Positions 1-7,898 of a stretch of DNA of 35,434 bases are shown here, in pieces. The stretch spans positions 1-35,434 of the forward strand of contig JADLHJ010000018.1 of NCBI GenBank assembly GCA_020848835.1, written 5' to 3'. The position numbers and the translations under genes are program-made. The notes below the pieces were generated by a model, which had not been told where the DNA came from, did no database searches, and worked only from the letters and a program-made list of their open reading frames with translations. The first letter of the stretch is position 1; each line of letters opens with the position of its first letter. This DNA comes from Candidatus Hydrogenedentota bacterium (GTDB lineage: Bacteria > Hydrogenedentota > Hydrogenedentia > Hydrogenedentales > SLHB01).

Positions 1-33
1 CGCTTACCCGCGACACGCGCGGAGGGAGTCAAT

Positions 34-1404
34 ATGAATCGCTACAACATCCTGCTCGACCCGGCACAGATGCCGGATCATTGGTACAACATCGTCGCGG
101 ACATGCCGGTGCCGATGGATCCGCCTTTGCACCCGGGCACGATGAAGCCATGTGAGCCAGGCGATCTCGCGGCGATTTTTCCGGAGCCGTTGATTGAGCA
201 GGAAATGTCGGCCCAGCGCGACATTTCGATTCCCGGCGAAGTAATGGACATCTACCGCCTGTGGCGTCCGACGCCGTTGCGCCGCGCGTATCGACTGGAA
301 AAAGCGCTCGGCACTCCTGCGAAGATTTATTACAAGAACGAAAGCGTCAGCCCCTCCGGCAGCCACAAGATCAACACCTCCGTGCCGCAGGTCTACTACA
401 ACAAGAAAAGCGGCATCAACGAAATCACCACCGAAACCGGCGCGGGACAATGGGGCACTGCGCTATCGATCGCGTGCAGCATGTTCGATGTGAAATGCAC
501 CGTCTACATGGTGCGCGTGAGCTATGAACAGAAGCCCTACCGCCGCATCCTCATCGAGACCTACGGCGGCAAGGTTGTACCGAGTCCCAGCAACACCACC
601 GACAGCGGCCGCGCATTTCTCGCACGCGATCCGGATTCGACCGGCAGTCTCGGCATGGCGATCTCCGAAGCGGTAGAGGTCGCCGCAAAGAGCGGCGGTT
701 CGATCAAGTACGCGCTCGGCAGCGTGTTGAACCACGTCCTCCTGCACAACTCCATCATCGGACTCGAAGCGAAGAAGCAGATGGAACTCGCCGGCGATTA
801 TCCCGATGTCGTGATCGGGTGTTGTGGTGGCGGCTCGAACTTCGCCGGCCTCGCATTCCCATTCGTGCAAGACAAGATCGTAAAGAAATTGAAGACCGAC
901 ATCATCGCGTCGGAACCCGCCGCCTGCCCAACACTCACGCGCGGACTCTACGCCTACGACTTCGGCGACACCGCACACCTCACGCCCTTGCTCAAGCAAT
1001 ACACGCTGGGCAGCAACTTCATGCCCCCCGGCATCCACGCGGGCGGCCTACGCTACCACGGCGTCGCGCAACAAGTCGCGCACCTCGCGCACCAAGACAT
1101 AATCCGCGCCGTGGCGGTCAAGCAAAACCCAGTATTCGAAGCCAGCCTCATGTTCGCCAAAGCCGAGGGCATCGTCCCCGCACCCGAATCCGGCCACGCC
1201 ATCCGCGCGGCAGTCGATGAAGCACTCAAGTGCAAAGAAACGGGAGAGAAGAAGACAATCCTCTTCAACCTAAGCGGCCACGGCCATTTCGATATGTCAT
1301 CGTACGAGTCGTACCTCGCCAACAAACTCCAAGACTACGAACTCGACGACGAAGTCATTCAGGCGGCCGAAGCCGAAATTCCGAAGGTAGAGACGGTGGT
1401 GTAA
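34..1404 (+). CDS. trpB: TrpB2-type tryptophan synthase beta chain (PLP-dependent)
   Basis: 456 aa. Catalyses the beta-replacement reaction of indole with serine to give tryptophan, using pyridoxal phosphate in the cytoplasm. The PLP lysine is K112 in the GSHKIN motif; ETGAGQWG (residues 134-141) matches the TrpB catalytic glutamate/COMM region, and CCGGGSN (about 265-271) is the phosphate-binding loop. The long N-terminus (about 80 residues before the RPTPL motif) and the total length are typical of the TrpB2 subgroup rather than canonical TrpB (about 400 aa). TrpB2 proteins often act without a dedicated TrpA; no trpA is visible, but the window begins just upstream. The ATG at 34 follows a GGAGGG Shine-Dalgarno at 21-26. 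Family assignment is confident; the TrpB2 subtype is inferred from length and the N-terminal extension. Confidence 0.93.
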   Translation: MNRYNILLDPAQMPDHWYNIVADMPVPMDPPLHPGTMKPCEPGDLAAIFPEPLIEQEMSAQRDISIPGEVMDIYRLWRPTPLRRAYRLEKALGTPAKIYYKNESVSPSGSHKINTSVPQVYYNKKSGINEITTETGAGQWGTALSIACSMFDVKCTVYMVRVSYEQKPYRRILIETYGGKVVPSPSNTTDSGRAFLARDPDSTGSLGMAISEAVEVAAKSGGSIKYALGSVLNHVLLHNSIIGLEAKKQMELAGDYPDVVIGCCGGGSNFAGLAFPFVQDKIVKKLKTDIIASEPAACPTLTRGLYAYDFGDTAHLTPLLKQYTLGSNFMPPGIHAGGLRYHGVAQQVAHLAHQDIIRAVAVKQNPVFEASLMFAKAEGIVPAPESGHAIRAAVDEALKCKETGEKKTILFNLSGHGHFDMSSYESYLANKLQDYELDDEVIQAAEAEIPKVETVV

Positions 1405-1531
1405 CGCACTTCATTGGAAAGTACCTGTTAAAGCGCTCTTGCGATAATTTGACCGAGAGTGCTAGCGATTTAATTCTCTTGCGATAGGTCTCAGAAATTC
1501 CCTATAGTACGAGTAGGGAGCCTGCTGTTAT
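1405..1531. other. Intergenic region with a short direct repeat
   Basis: A/T-richer spacer between the trpB-like gene and the next gene. An 11-base direct repeat, CTCTTGCGATA, occurs at 1436-1446 and 1476-1486, 40 nt apart. No convincing terminator hairpin is seen. GGGAG at about 1515-1519 is a possible distant ribosome binding site for the next gene. The repeat could be a regulator site or chance. Confidence 0.35.
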
Positions 1532-2251
1532 ATGGAATTACAGACCCCTCCTCATATCGAAATTCGACCGCCTCATCGCTTTAACTTTCCATTTGTAGTA
1601 CTCGCCAACGCTTTTTCTATTGTTTTCGCACTGATGATATTGGTGTCCATCGGCTGTATACCGCTGATGCTCGGTCTTCTAGCCGCAATAATTATGGGTA
1701 TTGCTCACGCGAGTGCTGACGCGATTTCGCTTCTTAACGCGGTTGTTATGGTAACTATGTGGATAAGTTTGCCTGTTGCGGTATTAGTGTTTGGAATATT
1801 CCTTCCTCTTGCATTGGCGAACCCTCTGGTCAAGAATCTCTGCGCTACGATGCGTATCGCGAATTCCGCTCTACCTCAATATTGCGTACAGATTACTTTT
1901 GAGCCACGGGAACGGAGAGGGATCCGATCATTCCTTGAAGATGCGGACGATATCGGAGTACTTCGTTTCGAGCGGGACAGTCTGGCTTTTGAGGGCGATT
2001 CAATCTCTTTCGCCGTGCCCTATCCAACTATCGCCGATGTTCGGCGAGTAAGTACGGGATGGCGAGGCTGTTTTCTGTTAGGCAAGTACATTCGATTCGA
2101 CGCAAGCAGCATTGGTCCCTATAGATGGATTACCATCGGCGAGCGCGAGTCAAATCTCTTGACGACGTCGCGGAAATTGAGCCGGGCGATCTTCTATATG
2201 CTCTCAGAACAGGTGAATGCCGTTCGTAGCGACGCGGCCCCGAATTCATAA
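1532..2251 (+). CDS. Unrecognised membrane protein with possible PH-like C-terminal domain
   Basis: 239 aa; family not recognised. Residues about 20-95 hold two or three hydrophobic membrane segments (FPFVVLANAFSIVFALMILV and following, then a stretch ending VLVFGIFLPLALA). The C-terminal half (about 120-235) is soluble and beta-rich in character: FERDSLAFEGDSISFAVPY followed by TIADVRRVSTGWRG resembles bacterial PH-like/GRAM folds that follow membrane segments. That resemblance is inference from pattern only. Codons are clearly more A/T-ending than in the flanking trpB and acyl-CoA dehydrogenase genes, and the gene sits between repeat-rich spacers, so recent acquisition or low expression is possible. 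The ATG at 1532 is the first in frame; the best Shine-Dalgarno candidate lies about 12 nt upstream. Confidence 0.7.
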   Translation: MELQTPPHIEIRPPHRFNFPFVVLANAFSIVFALMILVSIGCIPLMLGLLAAIIMGIAHASADAISLLNAVVMVTMWISLPVAVLVFGIFLPLALANPLVKNLCATMRIANSALPQYCVQITFEPRERRGIRSFLEDADDIGVLRFERDSLAFEGDSISFAVPYPTIADVRRVSTGWRGCFLLGKYIRFDASSIGPYRWITIGERESNLLTTSRKLSRAIFYMLSEQVNAVRSDAAPNS

Positions 2252-2285
2252 TCGCATAGAACCAATCGCTTTCGCTGTTTCCCAC

Positions 2286-2433
2286 ACTTCTCATACTTCT
2301 CATACTTCTCATACAACCCATCTTTACTTGTCAGCGATTTCCCCCTAGTTTCGCAAAATTCCATCTAAGCGATTCGCGCGATCCACTGCGTATCACCGCA
2401 TCAAGAGTGCAACGCGCTGGGCTACATAATGAG
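2286..2433. repeat. Long intergenic direct repeat, copy 1
   Basis: Begins with three perfect tandem 9-mers ACTTCTCAT (2286-2312). From 2326 it runs ACTTGTCA, then TTTCCCCCTAGT, AAAATTCCATC, a GCGCGATCC phrase, ATCACCGCAT, AGTGCAA and finally GGGCTACATAATGAG (ending 2433). The same words recur in the same order in copy 2 about 360 nt downstream. The copies are clearly homologous but diverged. No terminal inverted repeats or coding potential were seen. Confidence 0.72.
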
Positions 2434-2659
2434 TGCCGTCGGAGACGAGACTGAACACATCAACGCCATTCGTCCCGCCTCCTACCCGCAATCTCTATTT
2501 GTCCGGAATGGATAGAGAATATATCCCGTCCATTTTGTTCATCCCGTCCATCACCCCAAAGAACGCACCTCAATCGCAGCCGCGCTTCATAACAACTCGC
2601 AATCATATTTCGTCTTTCAGAGTTGACTGATCCGCACGCCCGCTTCCCATAGATCCCAT

Positions 2660-2789
2660 ACTTCTCATACTTCCCATCCCCACTTGTCATCCATTTCCCC
2701 CTTGTCTCCCAAAACTCCATCCGTGTGATCCGCGCGATCCGCGGTGCATGACCGCACCGAAAGTGCAAGGCATTGGGCTACATTATGAG
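2660..2789. repeat. Long intergenic direct repeat, copy 2
   Basis: Diverged second copy: two 9-mers (ACTTCTCAT then ACTTCCCAT, 2660-2677), ACTTGTCAT from 2682, ATTTCCCCCTTGT, AAAACTCCATC, GATCCGCGCGATCCGCGG, ATGACCGCA, AGTGCAAGG, and the end block GGGCTACATTATGAG. The core phrase GATCCGCGCGATCCGCGG is related to ATCTGCGTAATCTGCGG at about 4919-4935, suggesting a dispersed repeat family in this genome. Confidence 0.72.
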
Positions 2790-2939
2790 AGGATAGAAAG
2801 GCACGAATGCCTCCGCGTATCGCGCCCTTCTCTTAAATAGCCCTTGCCTTTATCAGGGCAGCCCCCCATAATCGAATTGACCGCTCTGTTTACGGAGGGG
2901 CATAAGTCGAGCACGTTTCTGCCGAGGGAGGGTCGCGCC

Positions 2940-4838
2940 ATGAGTCAGCACACCAGCGAACTCGAGTCCCGCAAAGTTGCCGAAGAATCGCGCCAGACCG
3001 AATGGCAGCAGAGCTTCCTGCGCGAGTTGTTCCTCGGCAGCTTCCGCCCCGACCTCCTGCCTGAATACCCCCTCGACGGCACGCGCCCCGAGTTCAAACC
3101 CGTCTATGAAAAGCTGCGCACCTTCTTCTCGCAAGAGGTGGATCCCGTTGAGATCGACGAAACCGGCGAATACCCGCAGCACGTGCTAGATGCCCTCGCA
3201 GAGATGGGTGCTTTCGGCCTGCTCGTGCCCAAAGAATACGGCGGCCACGGCCTGAACAAGGTCGAATGGTGCAAGCTCATGGAAATGCTCGCGAGCTTCG
3301 AGGGCAACCTGCTGGGTCTGTTGTCGCCACACCAGTCCGTCGGTGTACCGGAGACGATCAAACAGTTCGGCACGCCCGAACAAAAGAAAAAGTACCTAAC
3401 GCGCTGCGCCGCGGGCGACATCTCCGCCTTCGCGTTGACCGAACCGGATGTGGGCTCCGATCCCGCGCGTCTCGCGACTACGGCGACCCTCACACCCGAA
3501 GGCGATGCCTACATCCTCAACGGCACGAAGCTCTGGTGTACGAACGGCACGCTCGCGAAGTTGCTGATCGTGATGGCGAAGCATCCTGATTCCAAAAAGA
3601 TCAGCGCCTTCGTCGTCGAAACGGATTGGCCCGGTGTCGAGGTCACGCACCGTTGCCGCTTCATGGGACTGCGCGCACTCGCAAACGGCGTCATGCAATT
3701 CACCAACGTGCGCGTGCCCAAGGAAAATCTCGTCGGCGGCGAAGGCAAAGGACTGAAGATCGCACTCACGGTATTAAATGTCGGCCGTTTATCGGTTCCC
3801 GCGGGCGCAGTGGGCACCGCAAAAAAGTGCATCGAGATCTGCCGTAAATGGGCGAACGAACGCGTACAGTGGGGGAGACCCATCGGTAAACACGAGGCCA
3901 TCTCGCACATGATCGCCGACATGACCGCGAACACCTTTGCAATGGATGCTATCGCCTATCTCGCCGCGGAAATGGCTGTGCGCGGCAACTGCGACATCCG
4001 CCTCGAAGCGGCTGCGGCGAAAGAGTGGAACACCTGCCGCGCGTGGGAGATCGTCGATAACACCTTCCAGATACGCGGCGGACGCGGCTACGAGACCGAG
4101 CGCTCGCTCGTCGCGCGTGGCGAAAAGCCGATCGGCGTCGAGCGCATGCTGCGCGACTCCCGCATCACAAAAGTATTCGAAGGCGCCAGCGAGATCATGC
4201 ATCTATTCATCGCGCGCGAAGCCGTGGATAAACATCTTCAAGTCGCCGGCGCGATGGTCGATCCCGAAGCATCATCAAATGAAAAACTTGCGTCCCTTCC
4301 AAAAGTCGCGGCGTTCTACGCGGCGTGGTATCCCTCGCGCTGGCTCGTCCGTTCGAGTTGGCGCCGCTACGACGCGCACGGCCATCTCGAATACGGCGCG
4401 CTCGAAACACACATGCGCTTCATCGAAAAAAGTTCGCGCAAACTCGCCCGCGAAATCTTCCACGGCATGGTCGTTTACAAGGCGAAACTACAACATAAAC
4501 AGGTCTACCTATTTCGTATCGTCGATGTTGCGATGGAACTCTTCGCAATGGCCTGCGCCATCCGCCGCGCGCGCACCATGCAACACCACAAACACACCGA
4601 CGCGGAAAACGCCGCCGAACTCGCAGACGTCTTCTGCCGCAGCGCACGCCGCAAAGTCGAACGCATCTTCCACGATCTCTGGCACAACGACGACGACGCA
4701 AAATACAAAACTGCCCTCGCCGTCCTCGACGGCAAACACACCTGGCTCGAACAGGGCATCCTCGCCGAGGAAGACCTAGCGTTCCCGCCATCGCTGCTCG
4801 ACGCCAAAGCCTCCAGCGAACACGTCGCAATCAAATGA
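2940..4838 (+). CDS. Acyl-CoA dehydrogenase, long (VLCAD/ACAD9-like) form
   Basis: 632 aa FAD enzyme for the first, alpha,beta-dehydrogenation step of fatty acyl-CoA oxidation. The N-terminal helical domain is about residues 50-160. The middle beta domain contains ALTEPDVGSD and the KLWCTNG flavin/substrate region. The C-terminal helical domain has IRGGRGYETE. The catalytic base is expected to be E414 in VFEGASEI, matching the MCAD-type position. About 190 residues follow the usual end of short-chain ACADs, as in VLCAD/ACAD9-like enzymes. The start was chosen at ATG 2940 because GAGGGAGG lies 8-15 nt upstream; an in-frame TTG at 2844 has no such site and would add an unrelated 32-residue leader. 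It is followed on the same strand by a CoA-transferase, suggesting a shared acyl-CoA pathway; substrate chain length is not readable. Confidence 0.93.
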   Translation: MSQHTSELESRKVAEESRQTEWQQSFLRELFLGSFRPDLLPEYPLDGTRPEFKPVYEKLRTFFSQEVDPVEIDETGEYPQHVLDALAEMGAFGLLVPKEYGGHGLNKVEWCKLMEMLASFEGNLLGLLSPHQSVGVPETIKQFGTPEQKKKYLTRCAAGDISAFALTEPDVGSDPARLATTATLTPEGDAYILNGTKLWCTNGTLAKLLIVMAKHPDSKKISAFVVETDWPGVEVTHRCRFMGLRALANGVMQFTNVRVPKENLVGGEGKGLKIALTVLNVGRLSVPAGAVGTAKKCIEICRKWANERVQWGRPIGKHEAISHMIADMTANTFAMDAIAYLAAEMAVRGNCDIRLEAAAAKEWNTCRAWEIVDNTFQIRGGRGYETERSLVARGEKPIGVERMLRDSRITKVFEGASEIMHLFIAREAVDKHLQVAGAMVDPEASSNEKLASLPKVAAFYAAWYPSRWLVRSSWRRYDAHGHLEYGALETHMRFIEKSSRKLAREIFHGMVVYKAKLQHKQVYLFRIVDVAMELFAMACAIRRARTMQHHKHTDAENAAELADVFCRSARRKVERIFHDLWHNDDDAKYKTALAVLDGKHTWLEQGILAEEDLAFPPSLLDAKASSEHVAIK

Positions 4839-4852
4839 GAAGCGCGTATTCT

Positions 4853-4902
4853 CGTTCCCAAGCTGTGCTTGGGAACGCACTTGTCTTCGAAGCTCGGCTT
4901 CG
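4853..4902. repeat. Double-hairpin (REP-like) intergenic element
   Basis: Two adjacent perfect hairpins. CGTTCCCAAGC-TGT-GCTTGGGAACG (4853-4877) has an 11 bp stem and CGAAGC-TCG-GCTTCG (4888-4902) a 6 bp stem. Neither is followed by a T-tract, so this is not a classical intrinsic terminator. Paired short palindromes between co-directional genes are typical of REP-like dispersed elements. It could also act as an mRNA stabiliser or processing site between the ACAD and CoA-transferase genes. Confidence 0.65.
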
Positions 4903-4918
4903 CGTTGTAGTCTGCATT

Positions 4919-4935
4919 CATCTGCGTAATCTGCG
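4919..4935. repeat. Short repeat phrase related to the 2.3-2.8 kb repeat core
   Basis: ATCTGCGTAATCTGCGG is an imperfect tandem of ATCTGCG. It resembles GATCCGCGCGATCCGCGG in copy 2 (about 2737-2754) and GATTCGCGCGATCCACTGCG in copy 1. It lies immediately upstream of the CoA-transferase start, where no clear Shine-Dalgarno is present. Confidence 0.4.
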
Positions 4936-4947
4936 GACAACGCTTTC

Positions 4948-6120
4948 ATGAGCGGTCCACTCGACGGAATCAAAGTCATCGATTGCAGCCGCCTCTTGCC
5001 CGGCGGTTTCTGCACGATGCTGCTCGGCGATCTCGGCGCGGACGTAATTAAAGTCGAAGAGCCCGGCCGTGGCGATTACATCCGCGAGTTCATGCCTTTC
5101 AAAGGCGACCAGAGCTACATGCACCTCGTGCTCAACCGTAACAAACGCAGCATGACGCTCAACCTCAAGACACCGGAAGGCGTAGAAATCTTCAAGCGTC
5201 TCGTGCGCGATGCAGACGTGCTTGTCGAAGGTTTTCGTCCCGGCGTGATGGATAAGCTCGGCGTCGGTTACGACGCGCTCAAAGAAGTGAACCCGCGTCT
5301 TGTCTATTGCGCGATCACCGGCTACGGCCAAACCGGACCCTACGCCAACCGTCCCGGCCACGACATCAACTACATGGGCATCGCCGGCGCGCTCGATCAG
5401 TTCGGACCCAAAAACGGCCCGCCAACAGTCCCCGGCCTCACCATCGCGGACATCGGCGGCGGCGCGCAGATGGCGATCATCGGCATACTCGCCGCACTCA
5501 TCTCACGCCAAACAACCGGCAAAGGCCAGTTCATCGACATCTCCATGACCGATGGCGTCGTGTATTGGCTCTCGCTTTTCGCCGGCTGGTATTTCGGCAC
5601 CGGCTTCAGCCCAAAGCGCGGCGAACACATGTTGCTCGGACAGTTCCCGTGCTACGCAATCTATCCCGCAAAGGACGGCCACATCACCGTAGGCTGCCTC
5701 GAACCACAGTTCTGGGCAAACCTCTGCCGCGCGCTCGACCGCGAGCGCTACATCCCCGAGCAACTAAATATCGACGACGCGGATAGAATCTACGACGACT
5801 TAGCGCACATCTTTCGCACGAAGACCCGCGCCGAATGGGACGAATTCTTCGCAGACAAAAACGTGTGTGTCGGCCCAGTGCATTTAATTGAAGAAGCTAC
5901 GTGCGATCCACAGTTGATTGATCGCGAAATGTTTACGACTATGGAGCACGAAAACGAGGGAACGGTGCGGCAGCTCGGAATTCCGATTAAGTTCTCGGAG
6001 AATCCCGGAGCACTCCGGATGTCGCCGCCAAACCTCGGCGCAGATACTGCCGACGTTTTGCGATGCGCTGGCTACGCGAATAGCGAAATTCAGACGTTCA
6101 AAGACTTGGGAATTGTGTAG
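4948..6120 (+). CDS. CaiB/BaiF-type class III CoA-transferase
   Basis: 390 aa. Class III CoA-transferases move CoA between an acyl-CoA donor and a carboxylic acid through an aspartyl-CoA mixed-anhydride mechanism. The N-terminal fold motif LLGDLGADVIKVEEPGRGD (about residues 25-43) and the RNKRSMTLNLKTPEG segment are diagnostic. The catalytic aspartate is predicted as D139 in RPGHDINY. Length is normal (380-430 aa). The ATG at 4948 gives a family-typical N-terminus (GPLDGIKVIDCSR), but no good Shine-Dalgarno is visible; the gene may be translated from a mRNA shared with the upstream acyl-CoA dehydrogenase. Together the two genes suggest activation and oxidation of an unidentified carboxylic acid, comparable in logic to CaiA/CaiB. 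Confidence 0.92.
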   Translation: MSGPLDGIKVIDCSRLLPGGFCTMLLGDLGADVIKVEEPGRGDYIREFMPFKGDQSYMHLVLNRNKRSMTLNLKTPEGVEIFKRLVRDADVLVEGFRPGVMDKLGVGYDALKEVNPRLVYCAITGYGQTGPYANRPGHDINYMGIAGALDQFGPKNGPPTVPGLTIADIGGGAQMAIIGILAALISRQTTGKGQFIDISMTDGVVYWLSLFAGWYFGTGFSPKRGEHMLLGQFPCYAIYPAKDGHITVGCLEPQFWANLCRALDRERYIPEQLNIDDADRIYDDLAHIFRTKTRAEWDEFFADKNVCVGPVHLIEEATCDPQLIDREMFTTMEHENEGTVRQLGIPIKFSENPGALRMSPPNLGADTADVLRCAGYANSEIQTFKDLGIV

Positions 6121-6123
6121 CGT

Positions 6124-6181
6124 CGAATTGGAATTCGGCTCATCTTCGGTTTGACCCCAATTCAAGCCGAAATCCAATTCG
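6124..6181. terminator. Long imperfect hairpin after the CoA-transferase gene
   Basis: CGAATTGGAATTCGGCT (6124-6140) pairs with AGCCGAAATCCAATTCG (6165-6181) with a single mismatch, leaving a 24-nt loop. It starts 4 nt after the stop codon. There is no T-tract, so it may be a factor-assisted terminator, a transcript-end stabiliser or a repeat. Confidence 0.5.
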
Positions 6182-6258
6182 GCTGGACGATTTGAATGTC
6201 CCGGCCATTCGTGGCGTAATGGTACGGGGCATTTTCCACACTTGCGAAAGGGCAGACC

Positions 6259-7836
6259 ATGAGAGCAACCAGTACGTTTTTACTCGCGCTGATGCTGGCG
6301 GCGAGTACGGCATTCGCCGCGGACGAAGCAAAACCCAGCCGGAGCAAACCGGCGATTACCTTATCGACGCTGTTCGTGGACCACATGGTCTTGCAGCGCG
6401 AAATTCCGGTGCCGGTCTGGGGCGAGACCGCGCCAAACACGCGCGTGAACGTGTCGTTTGCTGGCCAGACCGTTAAGACAAAATCGGACAAGGACGGCAA
6501 ATGGAAAGTCTCACTTGAACCGTTAATGGCGGGCGGGCCCTTCATACTGCACATTAAGGCGCGCCGTTCTGAAGCGTTGATCAACGACGTACTCGTTGGC
6601 GACGTGTGGGTTTGCTCGGGCCAGTCAAACATGGAATGGCCGGTCAAGCTTTCAAACAACCCTGAAGAAGAAATCAAAAACGCGAACCATCCCTACATTC
6701 GCCTGTTCTCTGTTGAAAAGAAAGTCGCGGCTGAACCGCTGAACGGCTGCCAGGGTAAGTGGGAAGTCTGCTCGCCCGAGACAATTCCCGAATTTACTGC
6801 GGTAGGCTACTTCTTTGGACGCACCCTCGCGCAGTCATTGAAGGTACCAATCGGTCTCATCGACAGTTCCTGGGGCGGAACGCCGGCCGAGGCTTGGACC
6901 AGCCGTCCCAGCCTCGAGGCGAATCCCGATTGCGTACCCATAGTAAAGCGTTGGGACGAAGCCCTTGCTAATTATCCAAAAGCAAAGGAAGAGTTCGACA
7001 AAGCGATGGCCGAATGGCAGAAGGCCGCCGACGCCGCGAAGGCAGCTAACCAGCCTGAACCAAAGAAACCGGGCGCGCCGCTTGGCCCCGATCATCCGCA
7101 CCGCACGTCAGGCTTATACAACGGCATGATCCAGCCCTTGATTCCCTACGGCATAAAGGGTGCGATTTGGTACCAAGGTGAATCCAACGCGGGCCGCGCG
7201 TATCAATACCGCAGCCTTTTCCCGACGATGATCACCGACTGGCGCAAGAATTGGGGCGAAGGCGATTTCCCATTCTTCTTCGTGCAACTCGCCAACTTCA
7301 TGAAGACCAACCCCGATGCAAACGCGCCGTCCGCATGGGCGGAACTGCGTGAAGCGCAACTGCGCACGCTCGGTCTCAAAGGCACGGGCATGGCGACCAT
7401 CATCGACATCGGCCAGGCCGACGACATCCACCCGCGTAATAAACAAGACGTCGGTTTGCGCCTCGCGCTTTCCGCGCTAAAAGTTGCTTATGGTCTTGAT
7501 TGGCCAGACCAAGGTCCGATGTATCAATCGCTGCGCGTCGATGGCAGCAACGCCTTCGTGAAGTTCACGAACGCAGACAAAGGTCTCAAGAACAACAACG
7601 CGGGCGGTCCGCTCCGCGGGTTCGCAGTCGCCGGTGAAGACAAGGTCTACCACTGGGCCGACGCTGAAATCGTTGGCGAAGAAGTGCGCGTCTCGTCGCC
7701 GGATGTTCCCAAGCCGGTCGCAGTCCGCTACGGTTGGGGTGACAACCCCATCTGCGATCTATACAACGGATTCGGCCTACCCGCATCGCCCTTCCGCACG
7801 GATGACTGGCCGGGTGTGACGGTCGACGCGCGATAA
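6259..7836 (+). CDS. Secreted sialate O-acetylesterase (SGNH-fold)
   Basis: 525 aa. The family removes O-acetyl groups from sialic acids or related acetylated glycans. The N-terminal 20 residues form a Sec signal peptide (hydrophobic LLALMLAASTAFA), so export is expected. GDVWVCSGQSNMEW carries the nucleophile block (S123 in GQSNM). The C-terminal catalytic pair lies in GQADDIHP (D388/D389, H391). WYQGESNAG (about 301-309) is the conserved family block. The central stretch at about 230-275 is rich in K, A and P and looks like a linker insertion. GAAAGGG lies 9 nt upstream of the ATG at 6259. No glycan operon surrounds it and the next gene converges on it. Physiological substrate is unknown. 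Confidence 0.92.
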   Translation: MRATSTFLLALMLAASTAFAADEAKPSRSKPAITLSTLFVDHMVLQREIPVPVWGETAPNTRVNVSFAGQTVKTKSDKDGKWKVSLEPLMAGGPFILHIKARRSEALINDVLVGDVWVCSGQSNMEWPVKLSNNPEEEIKNANHPYIRLFSVEKKVAAEPLNGCQGKWEVCSPETIPEFTAVGYFFGRTLAQSLKVPIGLIDSSWGGTPAEAWTSRPSLEANPDCVPIVKRWDEALANYPKAKEEFDKAMAEWQKAADAAKAANQPEPKKPGAPLGPDHPHRTSGLYNGMIQPLIPYGIKGAIWYQGESNAGRAYQYRSLFPTMITDWRKNWGEGDFPFFFVQLANFMKTNPDANAPSAWAELREAQLRTLGLKGTGMATIIDIGQADDIHPRNKQDVGLRLALSALKVAYGLDWPDQGPMYQSLRVDGSNAFVKFTNADKGLKNNNAGGPLRGFAVAGEDKVYHWADAEIVGEEVRVSSPDVPKPVAVRYGWGDNPICDLYNGFGLPASPFRTDDWPGVTVDAR

Positions 7837-7848
7837 ATCAATAAAGTA

Positions 7849-7884
7849 ACGGGCGCGAGACCGCAAGGTCTCGCGCCCGTTTTG
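7849..7884. terminator. Strong terminator between convergent genes
   Basis: ACGGGCGCGAGACC (7849-7862), GCAA tetraloop, GGTCTCGCGCCCGT (7867-7880): a perfect 14 bp stem closed by a GNRA loop and followed by TTTG on the plus strand. It lies 12 nt after the esterase stop and 18 nt from the stop of the convergent response-regulator gene; its reverse strand reads into TACTTTATT, so it may work in both directions. Confidence 0.9.
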
Positions 7885-7898
7885 CTCTTGATTCTAAG

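Larger units (their letters stand above)
2252..2939. other. 688-base gene-free, repeat-rich intergenic region
   Basis: No credible gene: the short ORFs here lack ribosome binding sites and cross the repeats. The region holds two diverged copies of a long direct repeat (about 2286-2433 and 2660-2789, annotated separately). It also has a C/T-rich strand bias (CCCATACTTCTCAT-like runs) and, at the 3' end, the Shine-Dalgarno of the acyl-CoA dehydrogenase gene (GAGGGAGG, about 2924-2931). The segment between the two copies (about 2434-2659) has phrases such as ATCCCGTCCAT near 2524-2550 but no recognised function. Confidence 0.6.

Noticed and set aside
2286..2312. Tandem 9-mers considered as a CRISPR or VNTR seed
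   Set aside because: Units are contiguous with no spacers and only three copies; they belong to the longer intergenic repeat.
2844..2939. TTG start extending the acyl-CoA dehydrogenase by 32 residues
   Set aside because: No ribosome binding site and no family similarity; ATG 2940 has GAGGGAGG upstream.
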